Shown: piece after piece, positions 38,138 to 47,368 of the stretch
Layout of the letters: each line of letters starts with the position of its first letter
Numbering within the stretch: the first letter of the stretch is position 1
Source: Streptomyces sp. NBC_01408
GTDB lineage: Bacteria; Actinomycetota; Actinomycetes; Streptomycetales; Streptomycetaceae
Length of the DNA: 64,000 nt
Reading direction: 5' to 3'
Assembly (NCBI RefSeq): GCF_026340255.1
Contig: NZ_JAPEPJ010000001.1
Span: forward strand, 4,247,501-4,311,500
The notes under the pieces: generated by a model
What the model was told of the DNA's origin: nothing
What the model saw: only the letters and a program-made list of their open reading frames with translations
The model's database searches: none
Position numbers and translations under genes: made by a program

Positions 38138-38267
38138 CCGTGCAACTCTGCTGCGTGCGCACCCCGTTGCGAAAACCCGCGGCCGATATTCACCCCGCAC
38201 GGGTGACGTGGGGGACGTGTCCGGCCGATCGGCCCGGGCCGGTCCGGCCCGATCGGACGGACCGCCC

Positions 38268-38792
38268 TCACTCGCCCGTGGCGCCGTCGATCTGCTCGCG
38301 CAGCAGGTCGGCGTGGCCGTTGTGGCGCGCGTACTCCTCGATCATGTGGTGGTACACCCAGCGCAGGCTGAACACCTCGCCGCGGTGGTGGCTCGCGGAA
38401 TCCGAACGGAGGTCCAGCGCATGGCCCTTCACTGCCTGACGCGCCAGCTCGGTCTCGGTCTGCCACACCTGCTCGGCCCGGGCCCAGGTGGCCGTGTCGG
38501 TGAAGTGGAAGTCGCCGTCCGGGTCCTCGCTCGTGCAGTACAGCTCGGGGAGGTCCTCGCCCGCCATGATCTCCCGGAACCAGTACCGCTCCACCTCCGC
38601 CAAGTGCCGTACGAGGCCCAGCAGACTGAGTTCGGACGGGGCGAGCGGGGTGCGGCGCAGCTGCTCGTCGTCGAGCCCCTCGCACTTCCAGGCCAGGGTG
38701 GCGCGGTGGTAGTCGAGCCAGCCCTCCAGCATCTCCCGCTCGTCGGCGGTGGTGGAGGGTTCGGTGCGGTGTGATCCGGAACTGGTGGTCAT
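38268..38792 (-). CDS. DinB-like (DUF664) four-helix protein
   Basis: About 174 residues of the DinB/YfiT metal-binding helical family, related to mycothiol-dependent enzymes: LLGLVRHLAEVERYWFREIM and VYHHMIEEYARHNGHADLLR supply the three histidines that bind the metal. Streptomyces have many such genes; individual roles are mostly unknown, but links to mycothiol transfer are known for relatives. ATG at 38792 or 38801 is possible. Not related to polymerase IV despite the shared name. Confidence 0.82.
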   Translation of the reverse strand: MTTSSGSHRTEPSTTADEREMLEGWLDYHRATLAWKCEGLDDEQLRRTPLAPSELSLLGLVRHLAEVERYWFREIMAGEDLPELYCTSEDPDGDFHFTDTATWARAEQVWQTETELARQAVKGHALDLRSDSASHHRGEVFSLRWVYHHMIEEYARHNGHADLLREQIDGATGE

Positions 38793-38887
38793 GGGGTCCA
38801 TCTTCGGCGAACCACACCCCTGCCACCAGGGATTATGCTGCGAGCGTCCCACAAGGAACGTACGAGCAACGCACCAGGAGGCTCCCG

Positions 38888-39802
38888 GTGAAGGTCGGCT
38901 GCATCGGACTCGGCGACATCGCGCAGAAGGCGTACCTGCCCGTCCTCACCACCCGCCCGGGAGTGGAGCTGCACCTGCAGACCCGTACCCCGGCCACACT
39001 GGAGCGGATCGGCGAGATCCACCACGTCCCGACCGGGCGCCGGCACACCGATCTCGACGCGCTGCTCGCCGAAGGCCTCGACGCGGCCTTCGTGCACGCC
39101 CCGACCGCCGTCCACCCCGAGATCGTCACGCGGCTGCTGGAGGCCGGCGTTCCGACGTACGTGGACAAGCCGCTCGCCTACGAGCTCGCCGACTCACGGC
39201 GGCTGGTGGAACTGGCCGAGGAGCGCGGGGTGTCGCTGGCCGTCGGCTTCAACCGCCGTCACGCGCCCGGCTACGCGCAGTGCGCCGACCACCCGCGCGA
39301 ACTGATCGTCATGCAGAAGAACCGGGTCGGCCTGCCGGAGGACCCGCGCACGCTGGTGCTGGACGACTTCATCCACGTCGTCGACACCCTGCGGTTCCTC
39401 CTGCCGGGGGAGGCCGACCACATCGACGTCCGAGCCGTGGTGCGCGAGGGGTTGATGCACCAGGTGGTGCTCCAGATGTCCGGCCGGGACGGCGGGGGGT
39501 TCACCGCGCTCGGCATCATGAACCGGCTGTCCGGCTCCACCGAGGAGATCCTGGAGGTCTCCGGCCAGGACACCAAGCGGCAGGTCGTCAACCTCGCGGA
39601 GATCATCGACCACAAGGGCCAGCCGACTGTGCGGCGGCGCGGGGACTGGGTGCCGGTCGCCCGCCAGCGGGGCATCGAGCAGGTCGTCGACGCCTTCCTG
39701 GAGGCCGTCGGGACCGGCAAGACCCTCAGCGCCCGGGACGCCCTGCTGACCCACGAACTGTGCGAGCGGGTGGTGCGCTCGGCCCTGGACCAGGCCTCCT
39801 GA
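38888..39802 (+). CDS. Gfo/Idh/MocA family oxidoreductase
   Basis: A 304-residue NAD(P)-binding oxidoreductase: VKVGCIGLGDIAQKAYLPVL (Rossmann loop), YVDKPLAYELADSRRLVELA (the EKP-like motif is DKP) and VGFNRRHAPG. It is shorter than typical members (about 340). GTG at 38888 has GGAGG six bases upstream. The final 77 bases overlap the end of the convergent lnt gene. Substrate is probably a sugar or cyclitol derivative (family knowledge). Confidence 0.86.
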   Translation: MKVGCIGLGDIAQKAYLPVLTTRPGVELHLQTRTPATLERIGEIHHVPTGRRHTDLDALLAEGLDAAFVHAPTAVHPEIVTRLLEAGVPTYVDKPLAYELADSRRLVELAEERGVSLAVGFNRRHAPGYAQCADHPRELIVMQKNRVGLPEDPRTLVLDDFIHVVDTLRFLLPGEADHIDVRAVVREGLMHQVVLQMSGRDGGGFTALGIMNRLSGSTEEILEVSGQDTKRQVVNLAEIIDHKGQPTVRRRGDWVPVARQRGIEQVVDAFLEAVGTGKTLSARDALLTHELCERVVRSALDQAS

Positions 39803-41351
39803 GCGAGCGGGACCCCGCCACCGCGCAGTAGGCGGCCAGGGCCGCCAGGGCCGCGGCCACCGGCCAGTCCCCGAAGCGGACGTACGGGGTCGTGCCGCGG
39901 GCCAGCGGGACCTCGTACACGGCCGCGGTGCTCGCCGAGGTGGGCAGGGCGGCGCCGATCCGGTCGCCGGAGGGGCCGTGCACCGCGCTGATGCCGGTGA
40001 GGGTGGCGTGCACCATCGGGCGGCCGCTCTCGGCGGCCCGGAGGGCGGCCAGTGAGGCGTGCTGCGCCGGGGCCCAGCTGTCCTGGAAGGTGGAGGTCGC
40101 CGACTGGGCGACGAGCAGGCCGGCCCCCTCGCGGGTCAGGTGCCGGCCCATGTCGGGGAAGGCCGACTCGAAGCAGACCAGCGGGCCGACGCGCACGCCC
40201 GCGGGCAGGTCCATGACCACGGGTGCGGCGCCGCGCATGCGGTCCTCGCCGGCCGCCTTGCCGACGGAGGTGGCCCAGCCGAGCAGGGCGCGGGCCGGTA
40301 CGTACTCGCCGAAGGGGACGAGCCGCATCTTGTCGTACCGCTCGCCGATGGGGCCCAGGGGGCCGACGAGCACCGAGCTCTTGTAGATCCCCGGGCGGTC
40401 CGAGCGGCGCGCGTCGACGTTCACCAGCAGCGGGGCCCCGACGTCCGCCGACAGCGAGGCCAGCCGCCGGGCCAGGTCCGGACGCGCGGTCAGGTCCGCG
40501 CCGACGCTGCTCTCGCCCCACACCACCAGGTCCACCGCCTGCCCGGCGCCGGTGTTGGTGCCCGTGCCGGTGTTGGTGTCCGTCCCCGCTTCGGCTCCCG
40601 CTCCGGCCAGGGCGCGGGTCAGGCGCTCCCCGGTGGCGAACCGGCGTTCCACACTGTCCTGGCCCGCCACCGGACCCGGCTGGACGACGGCCACCCGGAG
40701 CGTGCCCGACACCTCCGGCCGCGGCGCCCACAGCCACACCACCCCCGTCAGAACCGCGCAGCCCGTCACCCCGGCCACCGCGGGGACCCGCGCCCCCGGC
40801 ACCGCGAGCAGCAGCACCAGCGCGCAGTTCACCGCGACCACCACCAGGCTCACCAGCCACACGCCGCCCACCGAGGCGAGCCGCAGCGCGGGCGGCACCT
40901 GCCACTGGCTCGCCCCCAGCAGCCCCCACGGCCCGCCCAGCCCCTGCCAGGACCGGGCCAGCTCCGACAGCAGCCAGCCCGCCGGTACGAGGACCAGCGC
41001 GGCCCCCGCCCGCCCCGCCGTCGGAACCCCGCCGAGCAACTCCCGCACCAGCAGGGCCCAGGGGATCCAGAGCAGGCCCACCAGGGCGGCCACCGGCAGC
41101 AGGAACACGTGCAGGCTGGGCAGCAGCCAGTGGTGGACGGCCACGATGAACGCGGCGCCGCCGAGCCAGCCCTCCAGGGCCGCGCGCCGCCCGGTTGCGG
41201 CCGACCTCAGCAGCAGCATCCAGGGCACGAGGGCGACGTAGGCGAACCACCACAGGGCGGGGGCGGGGAAGGCGAGGGCGGGCAGCGCCCCGCAGCCGAG
41301 CGCGGCCACCGGGCGCCACCGCGGGGACCCTCCGTCGCGAACCGGGACCAT
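39726..41351 (-). CDS. lnt: Apolipoprotein N-acyltransferase
   Basis: Adds the third acyl chain to lipoproteins. A 541-residue membrane protein: six or so spans in the first 210 residues, then a nitrilase domain with the catalytic set E (VVWGESSVG), K (RYDKMRLVPFGEYVP) and C (GPLVCFESAFPDMG), then a last span. An insert AGTDTNTGTGTNTGAG in the nitrilase domain is low complexity. Streptomyces make N-acylated lipoproteins, and this window encodes three or more likely lipoproteins. The last 77 bases overlap the Gfo/Idh gene on the other strand. Confidence 0.93.
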   Translation of the reverse strand: MVPVRDGGSPRWRPVAALGCGALPALAFPAPALWWFAYVALVPWMLLLRSAATGRRAALEGWLGGAAFIVAVHHWLLPSLHVFLLPVAALVGLLWIPWALLVRELLGGVPTAGRAGAALVLVPAGWLLSELARSWQGLGGPWGLLGASQWQVPPALRLASVGGVWLVSLVVVAVNCALVLLLAVPGARVPAVAGVTGCAVLTGVVWLWAPRPEVSGTLRVAVVQPGPVAGQDSVERRFATGERLTRALAGAGAEAGTDTNTGTGTNTGAGQAVDLVVWGESSVGADLTARPDLARRLASLSADVGAPLLVNVDARRSDRPGIYKSSVLVGPLGPIGERYDKMRLVPFGEYVPARALLGWATSVGKAAGEDRMRGAAPVVMDLPAGVRVGPLVCFESAFPDMGRHLTREGAGLLVAQSATSTFQDSWAPAQHASLAALRAAESGRPMVHATLTGISAVHGPSGDRIGAALPTSASTAAVYEVPLARGTTPYVRFGDWPVAAALAALAAYCAVAGSRSLRRPGPGPSAPPARTVRGSAGRPGR

Positions 41352-41403
41352 GGCACGCCTCCGCTTCCAGTGTGGCAGTGTCGGACGGACCGGGCGGGCC
41401 CGG

Positions 41404-41895
41404 TCACACCGAGACGTGGCGCCACTTCTCGTGCACGGTGACGCGCGTCAGCCGCCAGCCGTCGGGGGTGCGCGCGAGGAGGAAGGTGTAGCGGCCGGCG
41501 GCGACGAAATTGGGCGCGGTGGGAGCCCCGGCAGCCCCGCCGTCCTCCGGGCGGGCCTCCTTCGGTCCGGCCAGCCGCATCGGGTTGAGGAAGTCGGCCT
41601 GCACCTCGGCGCGGTCGCCGGGGGACCCGCCCAGGTCCTCCAGCCGGATCAGCCGGTTGACGACCAGGTGCTGGCGCACCGGGAACAGCTTCATGGTCTC
41701 CGCGAGCCAGTCGGCGACCTCCCCGGCGGGACCCTCGATCCCGCCCGCCGAGCTGTAGTCGGCCCTGCCCCCTGCGGTGAACAGGGCGCGGTACGCCGCC
41801 CAGTCGCCGTCGTCCACGGCCACCGCGTACCCCGTGACCACCTCGTCGACGGCCAGCCGGTCCATTACGGTCGCGAGGTCCACACGCTGCGTCAT
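41404..41895 (-). CDS. SnoaL/NTF2-like family protein
   Basis: A 163-residue cone-shaped-fold protein: LATVMDRLAVDEVVTGYAVA, VDDGDWAAYRALFT, RQHLVVNRLIRLEDL and a C-terminal FVAAGRYTFLLARTPDGWRL. The family includes polyketide cyclases, dehydratases and many uncharacterised proteins; no pathway genes are nearby. Stop at 41404 is 52 bases before the lnt start, so it may lie in one unit with lnt. Confidence 0.82.
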   Translation of the reverse strand: MTQRVDLATVMDRLAVDEVVTGYAVAVDDGDWAAYRALFTAGGRADYSSAGGIEGPAGEVADWLAETMKLFPVRQHLVVNRLIRLEDLGGSPGDRAEVQADFLNPMRLAGPKEARPEDGGAAGAPTAPNFVAAGRYTFLLARTPDGWRLTRVTVHEKWRHVSV

Positions 41896-41976
41896 CGGGT
41901 CAGTGTGGGGCTGCGGGAGGCCGACGCCAAGGGGCCGGTCCCGACGGGCGCGCCGAAAACGGCCGGCGCCGGCCCG

Positions 41977-42153
41977 TCAGAGACCGGAATACGACTCCCG
42001 CTGCCGGACCACGACGAGGAACGCGTCGCTGTCCAGGTCCATCACCACCTCGGCCTGGACACCCTCCCGCATCCGCTGCGCCGCGTACTCCTCGGCGGGC
42101 CAGCTTCCTCTCGGACTTCCGGCCGGAAAACGCTCCAGCACCACTCGACCCAT
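41977..42153 (-). CDS. Small conserved protein, 58 residues
   Basis: Too short for usual gene lists but well supported: ATG with AGGGGG upstream, frame MGRVVLERFPAGSPRGSWPA continuing with EEYAAQRMREGVQAEVVMDL and ending DSDAFLVVVRQRESYSGL. It reads as a compact acidic alpha/beta domain. I recall similar short proteins in Streptomyces; function unknown. It sits between uppP and the SnoaL-like gene on the same strand. Confidence 0.72.
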   Translation of the reverse strand: MGRVVLERFPAGSPRGSWPAEEYAAQRMREGVQAEVVMDLDSDAFLVVVRQRESYSGL

Positions 42154-42203
42154 TGGGACACCCCCTGCTGCTTGCCTTCAGGTCTCTCCGGGCACAACGA
42201 CGC

Positions 42204-42233
42204 AAAAGCCGCCCGGGAACGTTCCCGGGCGGC
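42204..42233 (-). terminator. Terminator after uppP
   Basis: Perfect 26-base palindrome with arms GCCGCCCGGGAAC and GTTCCCGGGCGGC (42208-42233); on the minus strand it is followed by TTTT. It separates uppP from the small gene downstream. Confidence 0.9.
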
Positions 42234-42272
42234 CTGCGGTGCACGCGAAGCGGTGCTGCCGTGTCGGTCAGG

Positions 42273-43151
42273 CTAGGAGCCGGACTCGCCCGCGTGCGGG
42301 CTCAGCACGTCCGTGCCGATCAGCACGAACAGCAGGATGCCGAGGAGGATCCGGTAGATCACGAACGGCATGAAGCTCTTCGTCGAGATGAACTTCATGA
42401 ACCACGCGATCACCACGTAGCCCACGAAGAAGGCGATGACCGTCGCGAAGATCGTCGGACCCCAGGAGATGTGACCCGGGTTCTCGACCACGTCCTTGAT
42501 CTCGAACGCACCCGAGGCCAGCACGGCGGGGATGGCGAGGAGGAAGGAGTAGCGCGCCGCGGCCTCACGGGTGAAGCCCAGCAGCAGACCGCCGGAGATC
42601 GTCGCACCGGACCGGGAGACGCCCGGGATCAGGGCCATCGCCTGGCAGAGACCGAAGATCAGACCGTCCTTGACGCCCAGCTCGCCCAGCGTCTTGCGCT
42701 CGCGGATCGCGCGGTGCCGGCCGCCCTCCTCGTCGCGGGCGGCCAGCCGGTCGGCGATACCGAGGACGATGCCCATCACGATGAGGGTGGTGGCCGTCAG
42801 CCGCAGGTCACGGGCCGGGCCCACGATCGCATCCTTGAACACGAGGCCGAGGACACCGATCGGGATCGACCCGACGATCACCAGCCAGCCCATCTTCGCG
42901 TCCTGCTCGGAACGCAGCGACCTGGTGTACAGGGAACGGAACCAGGTGGAGACGATCCGCGCGATGTCCTTGCGGAAGTAGATCAGCACGGCGGCCTCGG
43001 TGCCGATCTGGGTGATGGCGGTGAAGGCCGCTCCGGGATCGTGCCAGCCGGCGAACGCCGCGGTCAGCCGCAGGTGGGCGCTGGAGGAAATCGGGAGGAA
43101 CTCCGTAAGCCCCTGGACGAGACCGAGGATTAGGGATTCGAACCAGCTCAT
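42273..43151 (-). CDS. uppP: Undecaprenyl-diphosphatase
   Basis: Recycles the lipid carrier of peptidoglycan synthesis and gives bacitracin tolerance. The 292-residue membrane protein has both family motifs: EFLPISSSAHL (17-27) and PGVSRSGATI with the catalytic arginine, and about eight spans. Terminator downstream is strong. Length normal. Confidence 0.96.
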   Translation of the reverse strand: MSWFESLILGLVQGLTEFLPISSSAHLRLTAAFAGWHDPGAAFTAITQIGTEAAVLIYFRKDIARIVSTWFRSLYTRSLRSEQDAKMGWLVIVGSIPIGVLGLVFKDAIVGPARDLRLTATTLIVMGIVLGIADRLAARDEEGGRHRAIRERKTLGELGVKDGLIFGLCQAMALIPGVSRSGATISGGLLLGFTREAAARYSFLLAIPAVLASGAFEIKDVVENPGHISWGPTIFATVIAFFVGYVVIAWFMKFISTKSFMPFVIYRILLGILLFVLIGTDVLSPHAGESGS

Positions 43152-43199
43152 GTCGGGGTGCGCTCGTCCTTGTGATCGTCGGGCAGTTCGCGTCCGATG

Positions 43200-43928
43200 C
43201 TAGGGCCCGTGCGAGGTGCCGCTGACCACAGGGGGGTGCTGGGGCATCAGTTCGTACGCCGTGACGGGTGTTCGAGGCGGTGCCAGGCGGTGCCGTTTGC
43301 GCCAGGCGACGGCTCCGCCGACCGCCATGGAGACGGCGATGAACCCGAACGAGGCCAGGAAGGCGGGCGATCCGGGGGAGGAGGAGCTGGCCCCCGCGAT
43401 CACGTAGGCCGCGGTGTTCGGGATGACGCCCAGCCCGGTGGCGAGCAGGAAGGGGGACCAGCCGCAGCGCGAAACCGCCGCGCAGTAGTTGGCCACCACG
43501 AACGGCACCCCGGGGAAGAGTCGCGCTGCGAGCATCGAGCGGAAGCCGTGCCGGCTGAGCTGGCCGTCGGCCGCTGCCAGCCAGCGCCCGCGCAGGAACG
43601 GACGCAAAGCCTCCTGGCCCATGACCCGACCCAGACCGAAGGTGATGCCCGCGCCCAGTACCGAGCCGCCGACTGCCGCCACCAGGCCGAACTGGGTGCC
43701 GAAGAGGGCGCCCGCCGCCAGGTTCAGCAGGGGGCGCGGCACGAAGGCCGCCGTGCACACCCCGTACGCGGCCGCGAACAGCACCACCGCGGCACCGACC
43801 GGCAGCCCCGCCGGCCAGCCCTCCGAGAGGAGGCGCTGCGGCTCGAACAGCAGCACGCACCCCCCGGCTGCGACCAGCAGCACGACGAGCAGCGACAGCC
43901 GGGCGCGCGGCGCGAGGAGGAGGGACAT
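43200..43928 (-). CDS. TVP38/TMEM64 family membrane protein
   Basis: A 242-residue membrane protein of the DedA/VTT superfamily (lipid-scramblase-like): AFVPRPLLNLAAGALFGTQF, GLVAAVGGSVLGAGITFGLG, and RLFPGVPFVVANYCAAVSR, then the amphipathic re-entrant part. The ATG stands six bases after TACCCT on the minus strand, so the message is probably leaderless. Role in Streptomyces unknown. Confidence 0.86.
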   Translation of the reverse strand: MSLLLAPRARLSLLVVLLVAAGGCVLLFEPQRLLSEGWPAGLPVGAAVVLFAAAYGVCTAAFVPRPLLNLAAGALFGTQFGLVAAVGGSVLGAGITFGLGRVMGQEALRPFLRGRWLAAADGQLSRHGFRSMLAARLFPGVPFVVANYCAAVSRCGWSPFLLATGLGVIPNTAAYVIAGASSSSPGSPAFLASFGFIAVSMAVGGAVAWRKRHRLAPPRTPVTAYELMPQHPPVVSGTSHGP

Positions 43929-44366
43929 TCCGGGAGGGTAACCGAGGTATGCGGCATCGCGCCGTAATCTGGGCCTCACCCGGGAGAACCCGGGGCGACG
44001 CCCGGGTCCGCGCGTGGTGACCGGGGTCACGCCCCGCCCCGCCCGCGCCACCCGACCCGCCCACCGCGCCCGCCGGACCCGTCGCCCGGCCGCGCGGCGC
44101 GCAAGAACCGCCGGGCGGACGGAAATTCGGTCGACGCGCCACGGACCGTCCGGCAGGATCAGGGGCATGTCCCGGTACGCCTTCCCCGCAGCGCCGTCCG
44201 CAGTCGCGGACGCGCCGAAGGCTGCCGCATTCGAGGGCGCACCCGCCTTCGCCGCATTCGGCGGCGCACGAAGCTGACCCTTCCCGGATCGTCCGGCGGA
44301 CCCCGCAGGGGGAGGGTCGGTTCGGTTCAGGGGTCCCGTTCCAGCTTCGAGCAACGGGAAATCATC
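43929..44366. other. Intergenic region between TVP38 and tuf3
   Basis: 438 bases between divergent genes, very GC-rich. GTGACC-GG-GGTCAC at 44017-44030 is a perfect short palindrome. A 36-codon frame at 44167-44277 (start [12 protein letters not shown]) has AGGGG only one base before its ATG and a low-complexity Ala/Phe sequence; I do not call it. The tuf leader has no clear stringent-type or riboswitch element that I can name. Confidence 0.5.
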
Positions 44367-45548
44367 ATGGCCAAGACGGCCTTCGTGCGGACCAAGCCGC
44401 ACCTCAACATCGGCACCATGGGGCACGTCGACCACGGCAAGACCACCCTCACCGCCGCCATCACCAAGGTCCTCGCCGAGCGCGGCGGCGCCTCCTTCGT
44501 ACCGTTCGACCGGATCGACCGGGCCCCCGAGGAGGCCCGGCGCGGGATCACCATCAACCTCACCCACGTCGAGTACGAGACCGACACCCGGCACTACGCC
44601 CACGTGGACATGCCCGGTCACGCGGACTACGTCAAGAACATGGTCACCGGCGCCGCACAGCTCGACGGGGCGATCCTCGTCGTCTCCGCGCTGGACGGGG
44701 TCATGCCACAGACGGCCGAGCACGTGCTCCTCGCCCGGCAGGTCGGCGTCAACCACATCGTGGTGGCGCTCAACAAGGCCGACGCGGGGGACCCGGAGCT
44801 GACCGACCTGGTCGAGCTGGAGGTCCGCGAGCTGCTCACCGCGCACGGGTACGGCGGGGACACCGCGCCGGTCGTACGGGTCTCCGGGCTCGGGGCGCTG
44901 GAGGGCGACCCGCGGTGGACCGGGGCGGTCGAGGCGCTGCTGGACGCCGTGGACACGTACGTGCCGATGCCGGTGCGGTACACGGACGCGCCGTTCCTGC
45001 TGCCGGTGGAGAACGTGCTGACCATCACCGGGCGCGGGACCGTCGTGACCGGCGCCGTCGAGCGGGGCGGCGTACGCCTCGGCGACCGCGTCGCGCTCCT
45101 GGGCGGCGACGGCGAGCAGATCGAGACGGTCGTCACCGGGCTGGAGACCTTCGGGAAGCCGATGGAGTCCGCCGAGGCCGGGGACAACGTCGCGCTCCTG
45201 CTGCGCGGGGTCCCGCGCGACGGAGTGCGCCGCGGGCACGTGGTGGCCGCGCCCGGCAGCGTGACGCCCACACGGCGCTTCACCGCGCAGGTGTACGTGC
45301 TCTCCGGGCGCGAGGGCGGCCGTACGACACCGGTCGCCAGCGGATACCGCCCGCAGTTCTACATCCGCACCGCCGACGTGGTGGGGGACGTGGACCTGGG
45401 CGAGGCCGGGGTGGCCCGGCCGGGGGAGACGGTCACGATGACCGTCGAGCTCGGACGGGACGTGCCCCTGGAGGCCGGACTCGGCTTCGCGATCCGTGAG
45501 GGCGGGCGGACCGTCGGCGCGGGCACGGTGACCACCGTGCTCGGCTGA
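44367..45548 (+). CDS. tuf3: Elongation factor Tu, divergent third type (tuf3-like)
   Basis: GTPase that carries aminoacyl-tRNA to the ribosome. All GTP motifs are present: GHVDHGKTT (19-27), RGITIN, DMPGH, NKAD and a G5 variant SGLGALEG. It is 393 residues, four shorter than usual, and differs at many places normally invariant (DMPGH for [14 protein letters not shown] for VAATDGPMP). The genomic context matches the stand-alone tuf3 of S. coelicolor, which from published work is a minor, stringently induced copy; the main tuf1 lies in the str operon. No str-operon genes are here. Confidence 0.93.
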   Translation: MAKTAFVRTKPHLNIGTMGHVDHGKTTLTAAITKVLAERGGASFVPFDRIDRAPEEARRGITINLTHVEYETDTRHYAHVDMPGHADYVKNMVTGAAQLDGAILVVSALDGVMPQTAEHVLLARQVGVNHIVVALNKADAGDPELTDLVELEVRELLTAHGYGGDTAPVVRVSGLGALEGDPRWTGAVEALLDAVDTYVPMPVRYTDAPFLLPVENVLTITGRGTVVTGAVERGGVRLGDRVALLGGDGEQIETVVTGLETFGKPMESAEAGDNVALLLRGVPRDGVRRGHVVAAPGSVTPTRRFTAQVYVLSGREGGRTTPVASGYRPQFYIRTADVVGDVDLGEAGVARPGETVTMTVELGRDVPLEAGLGFAIREGGRTVGAGTVTTVLG

Positions 45549-45652
45549 TCAGGTTCCTCGCCGAGGCCCCCGACAGGGGCCCCTGTGTGGTGACGGCGGC
45601 CGGGCTGCGTCAGACTGCCGTCACCACGGGCGAGCGCGGAAGGCGGGCCAGG

Positions 45653-46498
45653 ATGAGCGGCGAAACGGCACTGGTACTGGGCGGCGGCGGGCTGACCGGC
45701 ATCGGCTGGGAGTGCGGGATCCTCTACGGACTCGCCCGCGCGGGCGTCGACCTGGCCGCCGCCGACCTCGTCGTCGGCACCTCCGCCGGTTCGGTGGTCG
45801 GCGCCCAGCTGACCTCCGGACTGCTCACCCCGCAGGAGCTGTACGAGCGCCAGCTCGGCGACGCCGAGGGGGAGAGCGCGGCGCGGCTCGGGGCCGGGCT
45901 GCTCGCGCGGTACGCGCTCGCCATGGTCCGCTCGCGGGACCCGAAGTCCTACCGGCAGCGGGTCGGCGCCATGGCTCTGGCCGCCCGCACCGCCGAGGAG
46001 GCGGAGCGGCGCCAGGTGCTGGAGGCCCGGCTCGTCTCGCACCAGTGGCCCGAGCGGCGGCTCGTCGTCACGGCGGTCGACGCGCACACCGGTGAGCCGG
46101 CCGACTTCGACCGGGAGAGCGGGGCCGGGCTGGTCGACGCGGTGTCCGCGAGCTGCGCGGTCCCCGGGGTGTGGCCGCCGGTCACGGTCGGCGGGCGGCG
46201 GTTCATCGACGGAGGCGTCCGCTCCGCCACCAATGCCGACCTGGCCGCCGGCCACGCCCGCGTGGTGATCCTCGCCCCGCTCGCCCTCGGCTCCGGGCTC
46301 GTCCCCTCGCCCGCCGCGCAGGCCGCCCGGCTGCGCCAGGCGGGGGCGCGGGTGCTGGTGATCACCCCGTCGGCGGAGGCGCGCAAGGCGTTCGGCCGCA
46401 ACGTCCTGGACCCGGCCCGCCGGGATCCGGCCGCGCGGGCGGGCCTGGCGCAGGCCGCCGCGCACGCCGCCGAGGCGGCCGCCGTCTGGTCGGGCTGA
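45653..46498 (+). CDS. Patatin-like phospholipase
   Basis: A 281-residue lipid acyl hydrolase: oxyanion loop GGGGLTGIGWECGIL, nucleophile GTSAGS and the catalytic aspartate in FIDGGVRSATNADL. Intact catalytic dyad, so active enzyme is likely; substrate unknown. ATG at 45653 has GCGGAAGG nine bases upstream; an earlier in-frame start at 45587 is less likely. Runs 21 bases ahead of the spermidine-synthase-like gene. Confidence 0.87.
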   Translation: MSGETALVLGGGGLTGIGWECGILYGLARAGVDLAAADLVVGTSAGSVVGAQLTSGLLTPQELYERQLGDAEGESAARLGAGLLARYALAMVRSRDPKSYRQRVGAMALAARTAEEAERRQVLEARLVSHQWPERRLVVTAVDAHTGEPADFDRESGAGLVDAVSASCAVPGVWPPVTVGGRRFIDGGVRSATNADLAAGHARVVILAPLALGSGLVPSPAAQAARLRQAGARVLVITPSAEARKAFGRNVLDPARRDPAARAGLAQAAAHAAEAAAVWSG

Positions 46499-46519
46499 GA
46501 ACGGCCCGACAATGGTGGG

Positions 46520-47368
46520 GTGAGCGACGAACAGATCCCGGTGATCCGGGACGTGGGCCAGGGCACCGCCAAGCTGATGCCGGACGTGGACCGGGAGCGG
46601 GCCTGGCTGCTGACCGTGGACGGCGCTCCGCAGTCGTACGTGGACCTGGACGAGCCGGAGCACCTGGAGTTCGAGTACGTACGCCGCCTCGCGCACGTCC
46701 TGGACTGCGCGGCCGAACCGGGGCGCCCGCTGGACCTGCTGCACCTGGGCGGCGGCGCGCTGACCCTGCCGCGCTACGCGGCGGCTACCCGCCCCGGCTC
46801 CCGCCAGACGGTCGTCGAATTCGACGCCGCCCTGGTGGAGCTGGTCGCCGAGCACCTGCCGCTGCCCGGGGGCTCCGGGGTCACGGTGCACGCCGCCGAT
46901 GCCCGGGCCTGGCTGGAGGCGGCGCCCCCGCGGAGCGCGGACGTGGTGGTGGCCGACGTGTTCGGCGGCTCGCGGGTGCCGGCGCAGCTGACCTCGGTGG
47001 AGTACGCCCGCCAGGCGGCGCGGGTCCTGCGGCCCGGCGGGCTGTACGCGGCGAACCTGGCCGACGGGGCCCCCTTCGGCTTCCTGCGGTCGCAGCTGGC
47101 CAACTTCGGGGCGGTGTTCGGAGAGCTCGCGCTGATCGCCGAGCCGTCGGTGCTGCGGGGGCGCCGCTTCGGCAACGCGGTCCTGCTGGCCTCGGACGCA
47201 CCGCTGGAGGTGGCCGCGCTGGCCCGGCGGTGCGCCGCCGACGCGTTCGCGGCCCGGGTGGAGTCCGGGGACTCGCTGGCCCGGTTCATGCGGGGCGCCC
47301 TGCCGGTGGCCGACGCCGACGCCGAGCCCTCCCCGGCGCCGCCGGAGGGCGCGTTCAGCCTGGGGTGA
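46520..47368 (+). CDS. Spermidine synthase-like methyltransferase-fold protein
   Basis: A 282-residue Rossmann-fold protein: DLLHLGGGALTLPRYAAATR (binding loop), VVEFDAALVELV, DVVVADVFGGSRVPAQLTSV (the catalytic aspartate region of aminopropyltransferases) and a C-terminal helical part. Lacks the N-terminal beta-hairpin domain detail of true SpeE, so a polyamine role is not certain. GTG stands six bases after GACAAT, so the message may be leaderless. Its last 14 bases overlap the convergent MFS gene. Confidence 0.8.
   Translation: MSDEQIPVIRDVGQGTAKLMPDVDRERAWLLTVDGAPQSYVDLDEPEHLEFEYVRRLAHVLDCAAEPGRPLDLLHLGGGALTLPRYAAATRPGSRQTVVEFDAALVELVAEHLPLPGGSGVTVHAADARAWLEAAPPRSADVVVADVFGGSRVPAQLTSVEYARQAARVLRPGGLYAANLADGAPFGFLRSQLANFGAVFGELALIAEPSVLRGRRFGNAVLLASDAPLEVAALARRCAADAFAARVESGDSLARFMRGALPVADADAEPSPAPPEGAFSLG

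Noticed and set aside
44167..44277. 36-codon frame before tuf3
   Set aside because: AGGGG is only one base from the ATG, sequence is low-complexity Ala/Phe, and I know no homologue.
43200..45239. Fusion-like extension of the TVP38 protein through tuf3 antisense sequence
   Set aside because: Upstream part is a shadow of tuf3; the ATG at 43928 has a leaderless promoter.
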